Positions 25,765-37,172 of a stretch of 64,000 bases of DNA are shown here, one piece after another (the first letter of the stretch is position 1; each line of letters opens with the position of its first letter). Below the pieces are notes generated by a model. That model was not told the origin of the DNA. It searched no databases and saw only the letters and a program-made list of their open reading frames with translations. The position numbers and the translations under genes were made by a program. The stretch is from Sclerotinia nivalis (lineage: Eukaryota > Ascomycota > Leotiomycetes > Helotiales > Sclerotiniaceae), in assembly GCA_029531795.1 (NCBI GenBank), contig JAPEIS010000006.1:868001-932000 (forward strand), written 5' to 3'.

Positions 25765-26491
25765 CTAGATTGTGTGCTTGTGAGCGGCATAATATAGGAC
25801 CGATTTATGGACGGTTCCTTGGGATTTGGGAAGAAGCATTGAAGGATGAGAGGTTTTTGGTGGTTGTTAGACGCATGGAGGTGAAAGAGTAAAAAAGGCG
25901 AAGGGAGGGTGGGGAAAATGGGAATGAAAACTAGGATGGCAAGGGGAGGAGTAGCGGAAAGTGGAAGGGGAGGAAGGGGCGCTAAGAGTATACACAACAT
26001 ATTCCAGTACTTTTCTGGCCTCACCAAGGCCGTGCCTGTGTTTCAAAGCTCATGAAACTATTAATGATGGCTTGAGCGTATGCAATGGATAAAAATAGGT
26101 AGCTATAGGAAGTGATCTTAGTTTGCGTATTCGAACGATAAATTCGTTAATATGTCGTCTCTTTTCAAGTATTCCAGATTATATATATTCGAATTGGCTC
26201 ATATTTTATCGTTGGCTGTTTAATGTTTGAACTTCATTGCGATATTCGAGGTTTGCTGTTCACATTGAGTTGGGATGTTGGCGTATAATTATTCAAATGG
26301 AGATAGAACAGGTATAGATTGTTGTCCAAATGGAATCGGAGCATTATAATTTCGCATATGCCAGTCCCGGCCACTCTTTTCGCTTCCATTGACAATTTTC
26401 TGAGGAAGATTTGTAATACGACAATTAAAACTCATTTTCTCGAACCGTTCTTACAGCTATTGTTCAATACCCGCTGAATGTCAACATACGA
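25765..26491. other. Intergenic, no gene recognised
   Basis: The minus-strand frame at 25758-26027 is Pro/Leu low-complexity sequence opposite a purine-rich tract (about 25850-25985) and is not convincing. Nothing else stands out. Confidence 0.5.
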
Positions 26492-28000
26492 TCAATCACT
26501 AGTGTCAGTCGGGTGCATCACCACCACTACTTGCATCACTCCCAATATGACCTGAGCCACACTAAGGAGAATTCCAATACCTCCAAACATCAACACCAGC
26601 CAAAACGCATACCACTGCTCCGTGGACTTTTTGTTCCGCCACAGTTGGTGCCATCCTTTGGGAGTATGTTTTGCTAGAAGCTCTTGCAATACAAGCAAAC
26701 GTCCTTGCAGATTTCGAAAGTCGTCTGGTGGATAGTATTCTTTTTTCTGCTTGAGGTTTTGTACGCCGAGTCGATGGAAGTTGAAAGATCGTTCACCGCA
26801 GATTTTGAAAAGTAACGGATCATGTATTTGCTTGGGAAGATTTAGGAATGGATGGATTTGTCGTCGAAAATTCCGCCGGGAGTTTTTGTTTTACCAGAAC
26901 AGCAATCTGTATGACAGAAGTACTTCACGGAGGAGATCGTTGAGATCGTCTTGAGTAGGCCAATCAAGACGCGTCTGATCAGCTGGGGCAGAACATCTTG
27001 AGTCGATCAGTATTCATAGTTGAACCACTAATATCGGAGCAGGCGTCTTTTATACACAGGCCAGAACTCACATTTTAAGCACACTCTTGTTTGCAATCTT
27101 ACCATGGTCACAAGTTATCCCCGGTAGGCATGAGGCAGCCAATGAAGGATATCGAAAGACATATAAGGTGTTTTGGCTTGAATCAAAGTCGAGATGTGAT
27201 TGGATAGTATCTACCCACTCAATAGTCGAGCCTAGAAGCCTATGAAGAAGGAACCAGTTGAACTCTTCGGGTAATATTGGCTTGGCAGCGTCTACACTAT
27301 GGCCGCTCTCGATATCTCCTGGTAAGTTCGAGTCCCCAGCAAACTTTCCACGCGTCGGGATGATTTTCCCAAAGCCATGTAGAAATCTGTAGAAGCTCTT
27401 TCCCCTATTTTCAGGGCTCATTTCCTGACTCGTACGTATAAAGCCGCAGTTGCCGGACACCTCTTGATTCTGAATTGATTAATATTGTATGCTTGAGACG
27501 ATGGAACCCATAGCATTGTCTGCCAACTCAAGATCGCGAAGAGATGTGATAAGCGGAGCCTTTCGCTGTTGCCAAAAACATCAACTGGCAGATGCATCGA
27601 AGCAGAGAAGTCACCACAAAGTTTCTCTAGACTCAGCTTGGACGAGCTGCAGCTCCTCGCAATGTTCGCCACTCCTAGAAACAAGCTCAAAGCTGGAGAT
27701 CCTAAGTTTAGATTGAGAGATAGCTGTAAACCGTTGTCTCCAAAAAGCTTTTCGTTCGGGTCATTAGAATCATATTACCGAAGCTCAAGGACAAGCTTAT
27801 CAGCCTGGCACTGTACCCAATACCTATACCAACCTAGAGATATTTGTCAGCCTACATCCCGTTCAATTATCTTCTCAATATGTCAGATAAATCTAATTCT
27901 CAAGTTAACTAGATGATCTTACTTACTCATTGACGAGTTGATCTCGGTTGGGAATATCTCTAGCACGGATGAGTCTGCTGGAATTATTTCTAAATTACTG
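26492..28000 (-). pseudogene. Degenerate gene for a fungal protein with a C-terminal membrane segment
   Basis: Read on the minus strand, an N-terminal block (LEIFPTEINSS), a GTAAGT intron and a block beginning WYRYWVQCQADKLVLELR lead into TAA at 27775-27777, then YDSNDPNEKLFGDNG in the same frame. After a frame change near 27460-27480 comes EEFNWFLLHRLLGSTIEWVD and LYVFRYPS, then a clean in-frame intron (GTGAGT donor near 27071, CAAG acceptor near 26997). Next is LLREVLLSYRLLFW followed by TAA at 26891-26893 and continuing NKNSRRNFRR, DPLLFKICG and a C-terminal hydrophobic helix (AFWLVLMFGGIGILLSVAQV). I recognise this block order and the tail as a large uncharacterised Pezizomycotina family often found near HET-type genes. 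No start codon fits the N-terminus. Two in-frame stops with coding continuing beyond each make it a pseudogene. Confidence 0.7.
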
Positions 28001-28800
28001 ATTTAGCCTCAAATCACCGTTTATTTCAACACAATAGTTGTGATTATTACCCTTCATTCTATTACGTCTCCATCCGATGGTAGCATGCCGCAGTCTTGTC
28101 GTGTGAATCGCGTGGGTAATTGGTTTTGCACACCCCGGGGTTGCGGAAGAAGACATGATGCAAATCCCAGATAGTGTATGCTAGATGGATATTGAATCAA
28201 CTCTCAAGAAGAAGTATCAATGTTGATGAGATTTGAGGAAGATGGTTAGTGTTCCAAGGTATTTGAACCTCAGGAAAGGAAGGACAATTTTCAGCAGATA
28301 TGTAATGGATCTGACTGGTTTCTATCCTTGTACACAACAGTACTGGTATGAAATGCAATAAAGTCATTCTTCTCAATTGGAGCAGAAGAACTCTTGAGGG
28401 GTATCATGATATGCATCAAATGCGTCTTCCCGTGGATATTCGACTCGGTGGCCCGAATTGGTGTGATACTGCAGCTCGAAGATGTGCCCCAGCGAAAAAA
28501 ATATCATCAGGTCGGCATTTGCACTGCCACAAATAAGGAATTTATTAGAGAGTACTGAATTGGTATATAATCAATAATGATCACTTTTTGCCTTTATAGT
28601 ACTTACTAAGTAGATAAGGATATAATAAGTCGGTGAATTCCATTTTAGGAGACTCCGACCGGGATTACTTCGGTATATTCTCGCGGGAGCATGAGGGGTT
28701 GAGGGGCAACATGTTATGTTATATATAGTGGTACTTTCCTATGTATTGCAAATTCTTCCTTTGACAAAGTTTCCAGTTTTCAATACATCGCCTATTCAAA
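28001..28800. other. Intergenic and promoter of the oxidoreductase gene
   Basis: No gene is recognised; the frame at 28348-28536 is short and featureless. A TATATATAG element near 28720 lies about 80 bases upstream of the ATG at 28801 and probably serves the downstream gene. Confidence 0.5.
28720..28728 (+). promoter_or_regulatory. TATA-like element of the oxidoreductase gene
   Basis: TATATATAG sits about 75-80 bases upstream of the start codon at 28801, followed by a pyrimidine-rich leader (about 28735-28765). This is a sequence-based inference. Confidence 0.45.
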
Positions 28801-30004
28801 ATGACAGATAAAAAATTCAATGTTGGAGTAATTGGCTATGGGTATATATTCTTCCTCAAGATCTCCTCTGATGTAGACTAACTGAAGCTCATAGCATGTC
28901 AGCCAAAGTCTTCCACATTCCACTCATTCTTGTTACTCCATCCTTCAATCTACACTCAATTGTCCAGCGAACCCCTAAGCCAAACGACGATGCCTCCAAA
29001 GATCATCCTGAAGCCAGAATCTACAATTCTGCAGATGCTATGTTTGCAGATTCAGCAATTGATATCATTGTCATAACCACAACGCCCGAGACACATTACC
29101 CCTTCACGAAAGCCGCATTACAAACGAATAAACATGTTTTGGTTGAGAAACCATTCGTGCCTACATCTGCAGAAGCTTCGGAGCTTATTTCTATATCCAA
29201 AGAGACTGGAAAGTTCATTTGCGTATACCAGAATAGACGATGGGATACGGATTTTTTGACTGTTAAGACATTGATTGGTAGTGGCGCATTGGGAAGGGTA
29301 GTCGAATTTGAGACACATTTTGATAGATATAAGGGCGAGAAACCTGCGACTTGGAAGGGCACATTAACCATGGAGGATGCTGGCGGTGTTGTGTATGATC
29401 TTGGAACACATTTGGTTGATCAAGCGTTTTGCTTGTTTGGCCTGCCGAAGACAGTAACAGCAATCTTTGCAAATCAAAGAGCTGATGGCTCACAAGAACC
29501 AGATAGTATGACGATTATGCTGGGTTATGGCGAGAAGGGACCGTTAGTAACCGCAAAGGCTGGGGTAAGCATCAATCAACAATTTTTGGTTACAGCTCTC
29601 TTTGGAAATATTCTGATCATTAACTTATTTAGGTTATGTGTGTGGAAGAAGAGCAATTACGATACTGGGTCCGAGGATCACAAGGCAGCTTTAAGAAGTA
29701 CCATCTCGATGTTCAAGAAGACCAATTGAAGGCCGGTCTTAAACCCGGTGATGCTGGCTTCGGTGTTGAACCAGAAGATAGATCCGGGAGATTAGTAGTA
29801 TTCGAGGATGGCAAACCCAAGGGCAGCACAGTCAAGAACGTGACTCCGCAGACTTATGCCACTCTCTATCAAGGCCTTGCCGATGCTGTAGCTAGTGGCA
29901 GCGAAGATGCTGTTCCAGTGAAGGCAAGTGAGGCTAGAGACGTTTTGAGAATTATTGAGGCAGCTAGGGAAAGTGCTAAGAGTAGAAAGACCATTGCGCT
30001 GTAA
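28801..30004 (+). CDS. Gfo/Idh/MocA-family NAD(P)-dependent oxidoreductase (360 aa)
   Basis: Three exons (28801-28841, 28895-29564, 29633-30004) join in frame across 53- and 68-bp introns; the first intron has an ideal ACTAAC branch point. The N-terminal Rossmann fold starts VGVIGYGMSAKVFHIP (about residues 8-23), the glycine-rich dinucleotide-binding loop. The EKP signature (VEKPFVPTSAEASEL, about 101-115) carries the conserved lysine of the family. The C-terminal alpha/beta domain contains DLGTHLVDQAF (about 180), where the histidine is usually catalytic. The start GYGxxxKxFHxP resembles bacterial YdgJ/IolW-type scyllo-inositol dehydrogenases, so a sugar or cyclitol substrate is plausible but unproven. 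Length is normal for the family. It is probably cytosolic, as no targeting signal is seen. Confidence 0.93.
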
Positions 30005-30290
30005 GGCGGTCGATTCCAGCTTTTGTTTCGGATTGGCGAGGAAATATTCTACGAATCTGTCAACTGTATATTTTGACATATTGTTTTCCTCTCTATCTGT
30101 AAAGGATAGAATGATACACATAAATATAATTTCACATTGATTTGATAGTGGGAGAGTTCATGGATGTGCTATTTTCAATTACCTGTGGAATAAACAGGTC
30201 GTAGTGTGAGCGCAATATTGTTTCTATATGTGAGGCTTCCACTATACCAATATGAGACATGTCATGCTTTCTTTTTTTTGGCCGCTACCT
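30005..30290. other. Intergenic between convergent genes
   Basis: Three-prime flanks of the oxidoreductase gene (plus) and the putative small gene (minus). Nothing else is seen. Confidence 0.5.
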
Positions 30291-30554
30291 TCAAAGCGTT
30301 GATGAACCGCTACTGCTTTCTGGTCCATCGCCTGCTTGTCGTCCACCACCCGTTACTGGCTCGGTAGACTCCTCTCTCTTACCATTGCCTGACATCTTGG
30401 CTGGTATCAAAGCTGTGCTATTAAGTTGGTCAAGCCTGATCGCTCGCAGAGTCAGCTAAATCCTATGCTGTTGAATAAATGGGGACTTACTTGGGCGCAA
30501 GTGGTTTAATGTTAACAGTGATTTCTGTTTGTGCAAATGGTATCCGATATGCAT
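30291..30554 (-). CDS. Putative small Gly/Ser/Glu-rich protein, two exons (61 aa)
   Basis: On the minus strand, exon 1 (30554-30491) starts ATG and ends at a GTAAGT donor; exon 2 (30412-30291) follows a CACAG acceptor in frame. The 78-bp intron matches local intron size. A TATATAA element lies about 15-20 bases before the ATG, which may mean that the true start is the ATG in exon 2. Exon 2 encodes MSGNGKREESTEPVTGGG and continues hydrophilic and probably disordered to SSGSSTL. The family is not recognised. Splice signals plus biased composition make it a reasonable gene candidate. Confidence 0.4.
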
Positions 30555-31149
30555 TGCGTTGACTTATATAGAGATCAGAAATGAAGAACTCGCAGTTATA
30601 CACAGTCTATTATTCACAAACGGAACTCAACCACTCGTTACATCGTGGTTGATAGCAGATTTCCAGTCACATCCTACATCATTTTCACTCATTCCAATAA
30701 ATATTAGTCAAAGTTCATATCTTACCTTTTGGAACACCAAAAAGAGATTTTCCGTGAGGAGTGTGCGCCATTATCCTCAGTCGTAAATATATTCGGAAAA
30801 CCAGTCACTAGCATACATACACGCAAAAGGCTCTACAAAGAATCACATTGAGAAATATAAACTTTCAATCCGTCAACGGTAGAACGATAATCCTTATACA
30901 TGGAGTACATGTGTGCTGATAGAGTCTCATGTAAGTCTACCCCTAGAACAGATATTCATTCATCATCGTCAAGGTCTCCTTTCATTTTTCAAATACGAAT
31001 ATCAGGCAGGCTTGAAGTAATCAGCAGCTTCGTAGCAATAAGAAGCAATGTGATTATATAAATGCTCTCAATAAATTCCATCATATTTTTGAACAACTTG
31101 CCGGATGAAAATTATTTCCCCCGAGTACAAGATATTTGATATTTGATAG
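30555..31149. other. Intergenic, no gene recognised
   Basis: AT-rich spacer upstream of the putative small gene and before the dispersed repeat. The plus frame at 30529-30786 overlaps the small gene's promoter and has no features. Confidence 0.5.
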
Positions 31150-31312
31150 TGTTAGTATCACTTTGGTGATACTATTCGCATAGTACTATTATAGTATTCA
31201 TTCTTGGTTGCTACACTATGAGAAGAGGGGGCTATTTATCTTAAAGGGGAAGGAGCTAGAACTCGCTAGTGGTACGGCTCCCTTTGTGAGATTGGTCACA
31301 TGACGTTCCAAC
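31150..31312 (+). repeat. Dispersed repeat, copy A
   Basis: This segment matches the reverse complement of 18581-18748. It begins with a perfect 18-base hairpin GTATCACTTTGGTGATAC (31155-31172) and ends with CTAGTGGTACGGCT, CCTTTGTGAG and TTGGTCACATGACGT. It is non-coding. It lies about 330 bases upstream of the amidohydrolase start, so it sits in or near that gene's promoter. A MITE-like or solo-terminus origin is inferred. Confidence 0.75.
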
Positions 31313-31642
31313 AGATATATCGGAATCTACGTATCACATTAGGATTTATAGACCGTATTCTATATCGTACGAAACGGAGTCAATCTTTTGTTTAAGGGGA
31401 GGTTTAGCAAGCTGATTATATGTTATTGATCTGTCTGTAATCTACGGAGTATTGTGTTCCGATTGCGTTCCGGAGATAAATCGTGAACGAAAGGTAAATC
31501 CGAAGCTAATTGTACGTCATTCAACTTTCTCTCTTGTATATATCTATATATCTTCAACGAATACTCCCCACTAACAAATATAGCAGATAATGTTTCAATT
31601 CCTTCCAAAGAATTAGACCAAACATCCAAAAAAACATTAAAA

Positions 31643-32635
31643 ATGTTACCACTCATCACCCTCGAGGAGCACTATCTATCCTCTGCAGTTCTCGCCGCTC
31701 AACAAGCAAGCGGTACTCCGGACCCATTTGCGAGCTTTCCAGCTCATTTAACCAGAAAATTAAAATCTCTGGATGATGAACGCGTCAAGGATATGGATGA
31801 TGGGAATATTTCTCTACAGATCCTTTCCCATGGTCCTATGGATCATGCTCCTCCCAAACTTTGCCAACAAATCAACGATGAACTCGCGGCAGCTATATCC
31901 AAAAATCCTTCCCGATTAAAAGGCTTCGCAACTCTTCCTATGGGATTCCCCATCGAAGCAGCCCAAGAACTAGATCGTTGTATCAATAAACTCAGTTTCG
32001 TGGGAGCATTAATTGATAACCATCTTGACGGTGAATTTTATGACGATGAAAAATTCTGGAGTGTATTTGAGAAAGTTTGTGCTCTAGATGTACCCATTTA
32101 TATCCATCCGAACTTCACGTCCGAAAAAGAAATGAGTAAATATCGTGGGAATTATCCAGAGGATATCGCAACCGCACTTAGTAATTGGGGATTAGGCTGG
32201 CATTTTGACACTGGGCTTCATTTCCTGCGTCTTTATGCTGCCGGACTATTCGATCGTTTCCCAAACATCAAAATAGTGTTGGGACATATGGGCGAATTGC
32301 TCCCGTTTAATCTCGAGAGGATATTCAAGATAGCGGGGAGATGGGGAAGGAAAAAGAGCTTAGAAAGGGTCTGGGAGGAGAATTTGTGGATTACTACTAG
32401 TGGCATGTTTTCGTTGGCACCATTGGCGTGTTTGGTGCAGACAAAGGGGAAGGATAAGATCTTGTTTAGTGTTGACTATCCGTTCTCTGGAAATGACACC
32501 GGAAGGGAGTTTGTGGAGAAAGTGGTACAAAGTGGATTGTTCGGGGATGAGAATTCGAAGGAGATGAGGGGTTTCGCGTTTGAGAATGCGGAGAGGTTGT
32601 TGAAGGTTAGGATTGCGGATAGAGGTGGTGTTTGA
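31643..32635 (+). CDS. Amidohydrolase-2 family protein, resorcylate/dihydroxybenzoate decarboxylase-like (330 aa)
   Basis: A single-exon gene whose full length matches the family of about 320-340 residues. The fold is the metal-dependent TIM barrel of amidohydrolase-2 proteins. Visible metal ligands are the N-terminal ExH (Glu8, His10 in ITLEEHYL), His155 (YIHPN) and Asp278 (SVDYPF); His215 in LGHMGE is the usual active-site histidine. This set and spacing match non-oxidative aromatic acid decarboxylases such as gamma-resorcylate and 2,3-dihydroxybenzoate decarboxylase, which release CO2 from hydroxybenzoates in the cytosol. The precise substrate cannot be read from the sequence. The promoter holds TATATA runs near 31536-31552, and a dispersed repeat lies further upstream. 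No neighbouring gene obviously shares an aromatic pathway. Confidence 0.92.
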   Translation: MLPLITLEEHYLSSAVLAAQQASGTPDPFASFPAHLTRKLKSLDDERVKDMDDGNISLQILSHGPMDHAPPKLCQQINDELAAAISKNPSRLKGFATLPMGFPIEAAQELDRCINKLSFVGALIDNHLDGEFYDDEKFWSVFEKVCALDVPIYIHPNFTSEKEMSKYRGNYPEDIATALSNWGLGWHFDTGLHFLRLYAAGLFDRFPNIKIVLGHMGELLPFNLERIFKIAGRWGRKKSLERVWEENLWITTSGMFSLAPLACLVQTKGKDKILFSVDYPFSGNDTGREFVEKVVQSGLFGDENSKEMRGFAFENAERLLKVRIADRGGV

Positions 32636-33741
32636 AGACCAGAAATATTGTCAGTTATGATTTACGGTGCGTATTATCATCCATGTATGAGATAGAGATA
32701 GACTTCTCAGCTCTATTTCTCGTTGGATAGCTGCAGACTCAGCAATTAATCCTTCAGCACTACTCCATTCTCACATATCCGGATAGGAAATTGGATATTT
32801 AGCAAATATCCACGCATAATCTTATAAATCCAATTGCTCTGATGAATTTTGCCTTGATTTGCGAATTGTGGGTACGATAATCGTATGTTCTGTGGAAAGG
32901 GAGTGCGGTCGGTGATGCTCTTTCCAAGTTGTGCATGAGTTCCTTCCCTATGAGAATTTTGGCTTTACATACACACACCATCTAAGTATGCACCTATCCA
33001 TCCAAGAAAAATCTTCTTGCATATTTCATCCACATCGTCTACAATTTTCCAATCATCAAATGTTCTCTAAATCATGAACGACATGTGCTTCTCATTGTCA
33101 ACCAAATGCTCTATACTTGGCAATTTGGATCTTCATCAAAATCATCATTGGATCAAATTTTCATAATATTCACTTGGTCTACTTCAGCTTAGACTTCTCT
33201 ATGTCATTTTTATCGAACCACAAAGTGTTGGCTAACTTATAATTTACAACTTCTTAGCCTCTGATCTACAATTCCTTTTTTCTTTTATTCTCCGGCAAAG
33301 TGGTTAATTTACAATCGTCGTAACAGAGGTGGTAGATGAGAATGCTCCTTTTGGCAGGATTTTCATAATCTCACATACGAAATCGAGTCTACAATCTTAA
33401 TTGCTGCTACTTCTCTTGCTTTGCTGCAAATTTCCAGAAACCCATACTTCGATCAAGCTCAAGATTAAGTCATCTTTAAAACCAAATACCCCTCACGCCT
33501 TTTCCCGTCTTTATTCACTACTTTTAGCTTACGAACGGGAGAGTCTTATCTACTGCTTTCCCACTTCCACTCTCTTTCAACCTTCTCAACAACAACAACA
33601 ACAATAACCTCCACCTCCAATATCACCGTCGATCTATCTCGACCTCTCACTTCTTTTATTGCTATTATCTTTTACTTACAATACATCTTTTATTATTTAC
33701 TTCCTTCAAAGCATCGATAACTTTGCTCGTATTCTATAATT
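32636..33741. other. Intergenic and long pyrimidine-rich leader of the BTB-like gene
   Basis: No gene is seen. The last 150 bases are CT-rich, and a run of CAACAACAACAACAACAA at about 33588-33605 lies in the probable 5' leader of the gene at 33742. The minus frame at 32799-32981 is featureless. Confidence 0.5.
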
Positions 33742-36567
33742 ATGGCTCCAAGACGTTCTCGTCAGCAATACCAACCTGGTGAGAAGGTCTTGGTTGTTGG
33801 TGACGCCAACAATCATGCATTCAATGCTCAAGCGCTCAACGGCAGAAAGAGACCAATCAAACCTCAACCTTCAATTGAGCAAGATACAATTGCAATTGAA
33901 TCTGATGATGAGCCACCCAGAAAATCTCGTCCAGGTATGCAAGAATCTCCAAGTATCTAGTTCCTACGTCAGATCATGCAGATACCAACTATAGCTTCAA
34001 TTTTAAATAATTAACTTCTGAATAGATCCACGCTCATCAGCAGCGAAGCTCCGTGCGCCTAAGCAAGAGGAAAGGCCAACCGAGTCCAGGCAAGAATCAG
34101 AAGTCGTCATCTCCCCAGAAGTCATTCCATGCCCAAACTTGTCCCCAACAAAACTTTTGCAGCCATTCGCAGATGAAGATGCTGATGTATACATCGTACT
34201 CACTCAGAAGAACTGCAAGTATGCATACAGGATGCACTCGCATATATTGAAGCGTGCCTCATCTTGGTTTGGGTGGCAACTAGAGGAGATTATCGATGAA
34301 GTGGATCCGGAAGTGGCAGCTGCGATCACTGAAGACTGTAAAATCAAATATAGATTTGAGATCAGATTTGATGCTAACCTCAAACACCACGTATTGAAGC
34401 GCACGGTAAATGATTTCCTTGTTTCCACCAAAAACACATGCACTATGGTTGAAAATTGGACAAATCGGACTGATTTCTACAGGGACTCACAAAGTACAAG
34501 AAGCAGCCACAGGCGGGCACCACTAGAGCTATCTGCAAATTCGACTCAAACGGACATTCCCTTCTTACCAGTAGTGGATCTCACACTCGTCAATCATCAT
34601 TATTTTTGCCACAATATGATGGTTCATTTGACGACGTTGAAATGGGGAATGTGGCTGGTGGCCTTGAAGCAGCTCTTCATCTTGATATTCCTAGTTCCAT
34701 TTCATTGTCAGGCACTCTTCAGCCGTCTCCTCAGAACCCAGTCAACGGACATCAAGAAGAAGAAGACGGCATCAAGTCAGAGGAAGATACAGCCATTCAA
34801 TTGGGTAGTGCTGAGCTTACTCCCCAAATACAAAAAGCTATGGCGGAGCAAGTTGCTACACCACCTTCAAGCCCCACCAAAGCAGGAGCTGGAACTGAAA
34901 CAGACCACATAACTTTTGAGGACCCTCAAGTCTACCTAAGCACTAAGATTTCTCATGAAGGATATACCACCACGCCACTCGAGACTCCTATGAAAGCAGA
35001 GGTTGGACTTGAGGAACAGATGTTCTCAGAAAACCTTCCAATTGCACAAAGTTCGCCAGAAAGACAACTTGAGATTGACAATGCAAATGACAAGGTTGAT
35101 GAACAATGTCAGCCAAAACTTCAGCCTAACCAGGTTCCATCAAGTCACCAAGTTTCCTCTGAAGAACAGCTTCAGGCTACTGTCTTTAATACGGGAAATC
35201 CAATAGAACCGGAAATCAAAGTTGAGGAAACACAGCAAGTAACAAACTTAATGTCACAAGTACTTTCAAGCATTAGAACCTCGCCTGAAAACCAGATTGA
35301 TGTTTCTCTCAATGAAAATTTGATGATCGAAGAGCCACAACGAGGCAACAGCCAAAGTATCCAAGTTCCTGCTGCTCACATTTCCCCTGCCAGACACATT
35401 GAAGCTCCTGCCGATGCAAGTTTGACAATCGAAGGACCGAAGCAGTCGCCAAGACTCTTTCCACAAATGTCTCTGGGTGCCCAAGAGCTGCCGGAAAAAG
35501 AGGCTGAGGTTCGTACGAACGGCAAATCAACGGCTGAGAAAAAGCAACAACCCAAGCTTGATCCAATTATGGATGAGTCGTCTTTTGATAATCATCCTGT
35601 TCCTAATACTGTACTCCCTACCACGGAAAAGCCAAACAATAATACACCAAACCTGGGCCCACTAGGACAACAAGCTACAACACCACATGCCGATGTCCTG
35701 GAGGCATACCACTCCCTCTTTCTCTGCTACTACAATTGCCCTCCCGCGATCTCCACGGCGGATGTGTCAAATGCGATGAGACAGTCCAACCTATTGATCA
35801 AGGTCGCTACACTCTACGATTCATTGAAGATTGTTAGACCTCATATCATTGCCTCTCTCCTTTCTCACGGCCGCAATCTATACTTAGCCATTCGTCAAGA
35901 CCCTCCTCGTTTTCTGATTTTGGCAGCCAAGCTACAATGCACTCCCATCTTTAAGGAAGCCCTAGTCCACATCGTGGGTCAATTTCCTTCCTGGCCATGG
36001 CCCACACCACAAGATTGGGTTGATCCTGCGCTCGGCAAATTCATCGAGAAGAAAACCGATGACCTTCAGAAGAAGAAACATAAAGTCACTGACGCCCTTT
36101 TCCAAAGCTGTCTCGTAAAGGATGGTGCGAGAGTTAGTATCAATAATTTGGACAAGACGACCTTTGATTTGTGGGTTATGGTACAAATCTGGCACGATTG
36201 GTTCTCTCAACAGTTACACAAATGCGCTCATGCTCGAATCCACGAACATGCGAGCGTGGAGAAGAACATGTATAGGTTGCTGGCTCAGGGTGGTGATGCT
36301 TATCTCAAGATCGACGATGTTATGTCAATGGTTGAACAATTCAAAGCCGTATCGGAGACCAGAGAGTGGGGACATTGGGAAAAGGATGAAGTTGAGTTGC
36401 AGCTGAATATTATGAAGGGATATGCTGCGAAGAAGGTAAAGCATTTGATGGTCAATGAGTTGATGGGTGATAGCAGCGGAGTTAATGGCGAACTCGCATA
36501 TCTCACTTGCACCAAGGTCGGTGAGTATGAGTTGCCCTGGGCTGTAACTGAGACTATCGAAGACTAG
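33742..36567 (+). CDS. BTB-like domain protein with long disordered middle region (885 aa)
   Basis: Exons 33742-33934, 34026-34405 and 34483-36567 join in frame (introns of 91 and 77 bp). Residues about 115-165 (DADVYIVLTQ, then YRMHSHILKRASSWFG) resemble the beginning of fungal BTB/POZ-type domains, where a stored ligand-binding helix follows the H-x-hydrophobic motif. Residues about 230-590 are Gln/Glu/Pro/Ser-rich and contain at least four degenerate 35-40 residue repeats. The C-terminal part (about 596-885, starting VLEAYHSLFLCYYNCPP) is helical, resembles the post-BTB region of related fungal proteins, and is the best-conserved-looking section. Such proteins are mostly uncharacterised; some BTB proteins are Cullin-3 adaptors, but nothing here proves that. 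The N-terminus is basic. The start is the first ATG after a CT-rich leader. Confidence 0.85.
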
Positions 36568-37172
36568 AGCCAAAATTGAGAGTGGAGCGAAGTATCGGAA
36601 TGAGGGCGAGGGGCAGCGGAAATCCGGAGCTGTTTAAAACTGCAGAAGGTATTCAATGGCAGGAAATTACTTGTGTAAGCTGGTATCTTCAACCTATGAA
36701 CATTCCGACGCAAGTAAGCGCTGGCACATATTTTTTTCTCTTATTATTTATCTTGCGAAGTATCATTATCATTTCTATTTTTTTCTTTTGCTCCATGAGG
36801 GATGGGTGGGATATTACTTCCTTTTTTTCAAACAACAAAATATCAGATATAGGCTGCTTTTGCCAAAGCAGACGGGATACACATACATGAAGAAATCAGG
36901 GAGAAATAAACAGCTAGAGAAGATAGTTTAACAGGGCCAATGAATGAAAATTTCCTTTTCAATGTTGATATGCTGTTGTTCCTTGCTCTTAGCATAAATC
37001 ATCATAAATATAACCTTATGAACAGTGATGATACATATCAATTTAAATCATCAATGAACTCCCCAGCTCCATATGCTCTGATCCAGTCCGTCGCCCAGCA
37101 TTTATAACGCCGATCCCGCCTAACTTTTATATAAACCCATCCATCCCATTATAGTATTTCCGCACCCCTAAA
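36568..37172. other. Intergenic between convergent genes
   Basis: Shared 3' region of the BTB-like gene (plus) and the cyclin gene (minus). Frames at 36576-36931 lie in the 3' flank and are low-complexity Phe/Ile/Tyr sequences. Confidence 0.5.
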
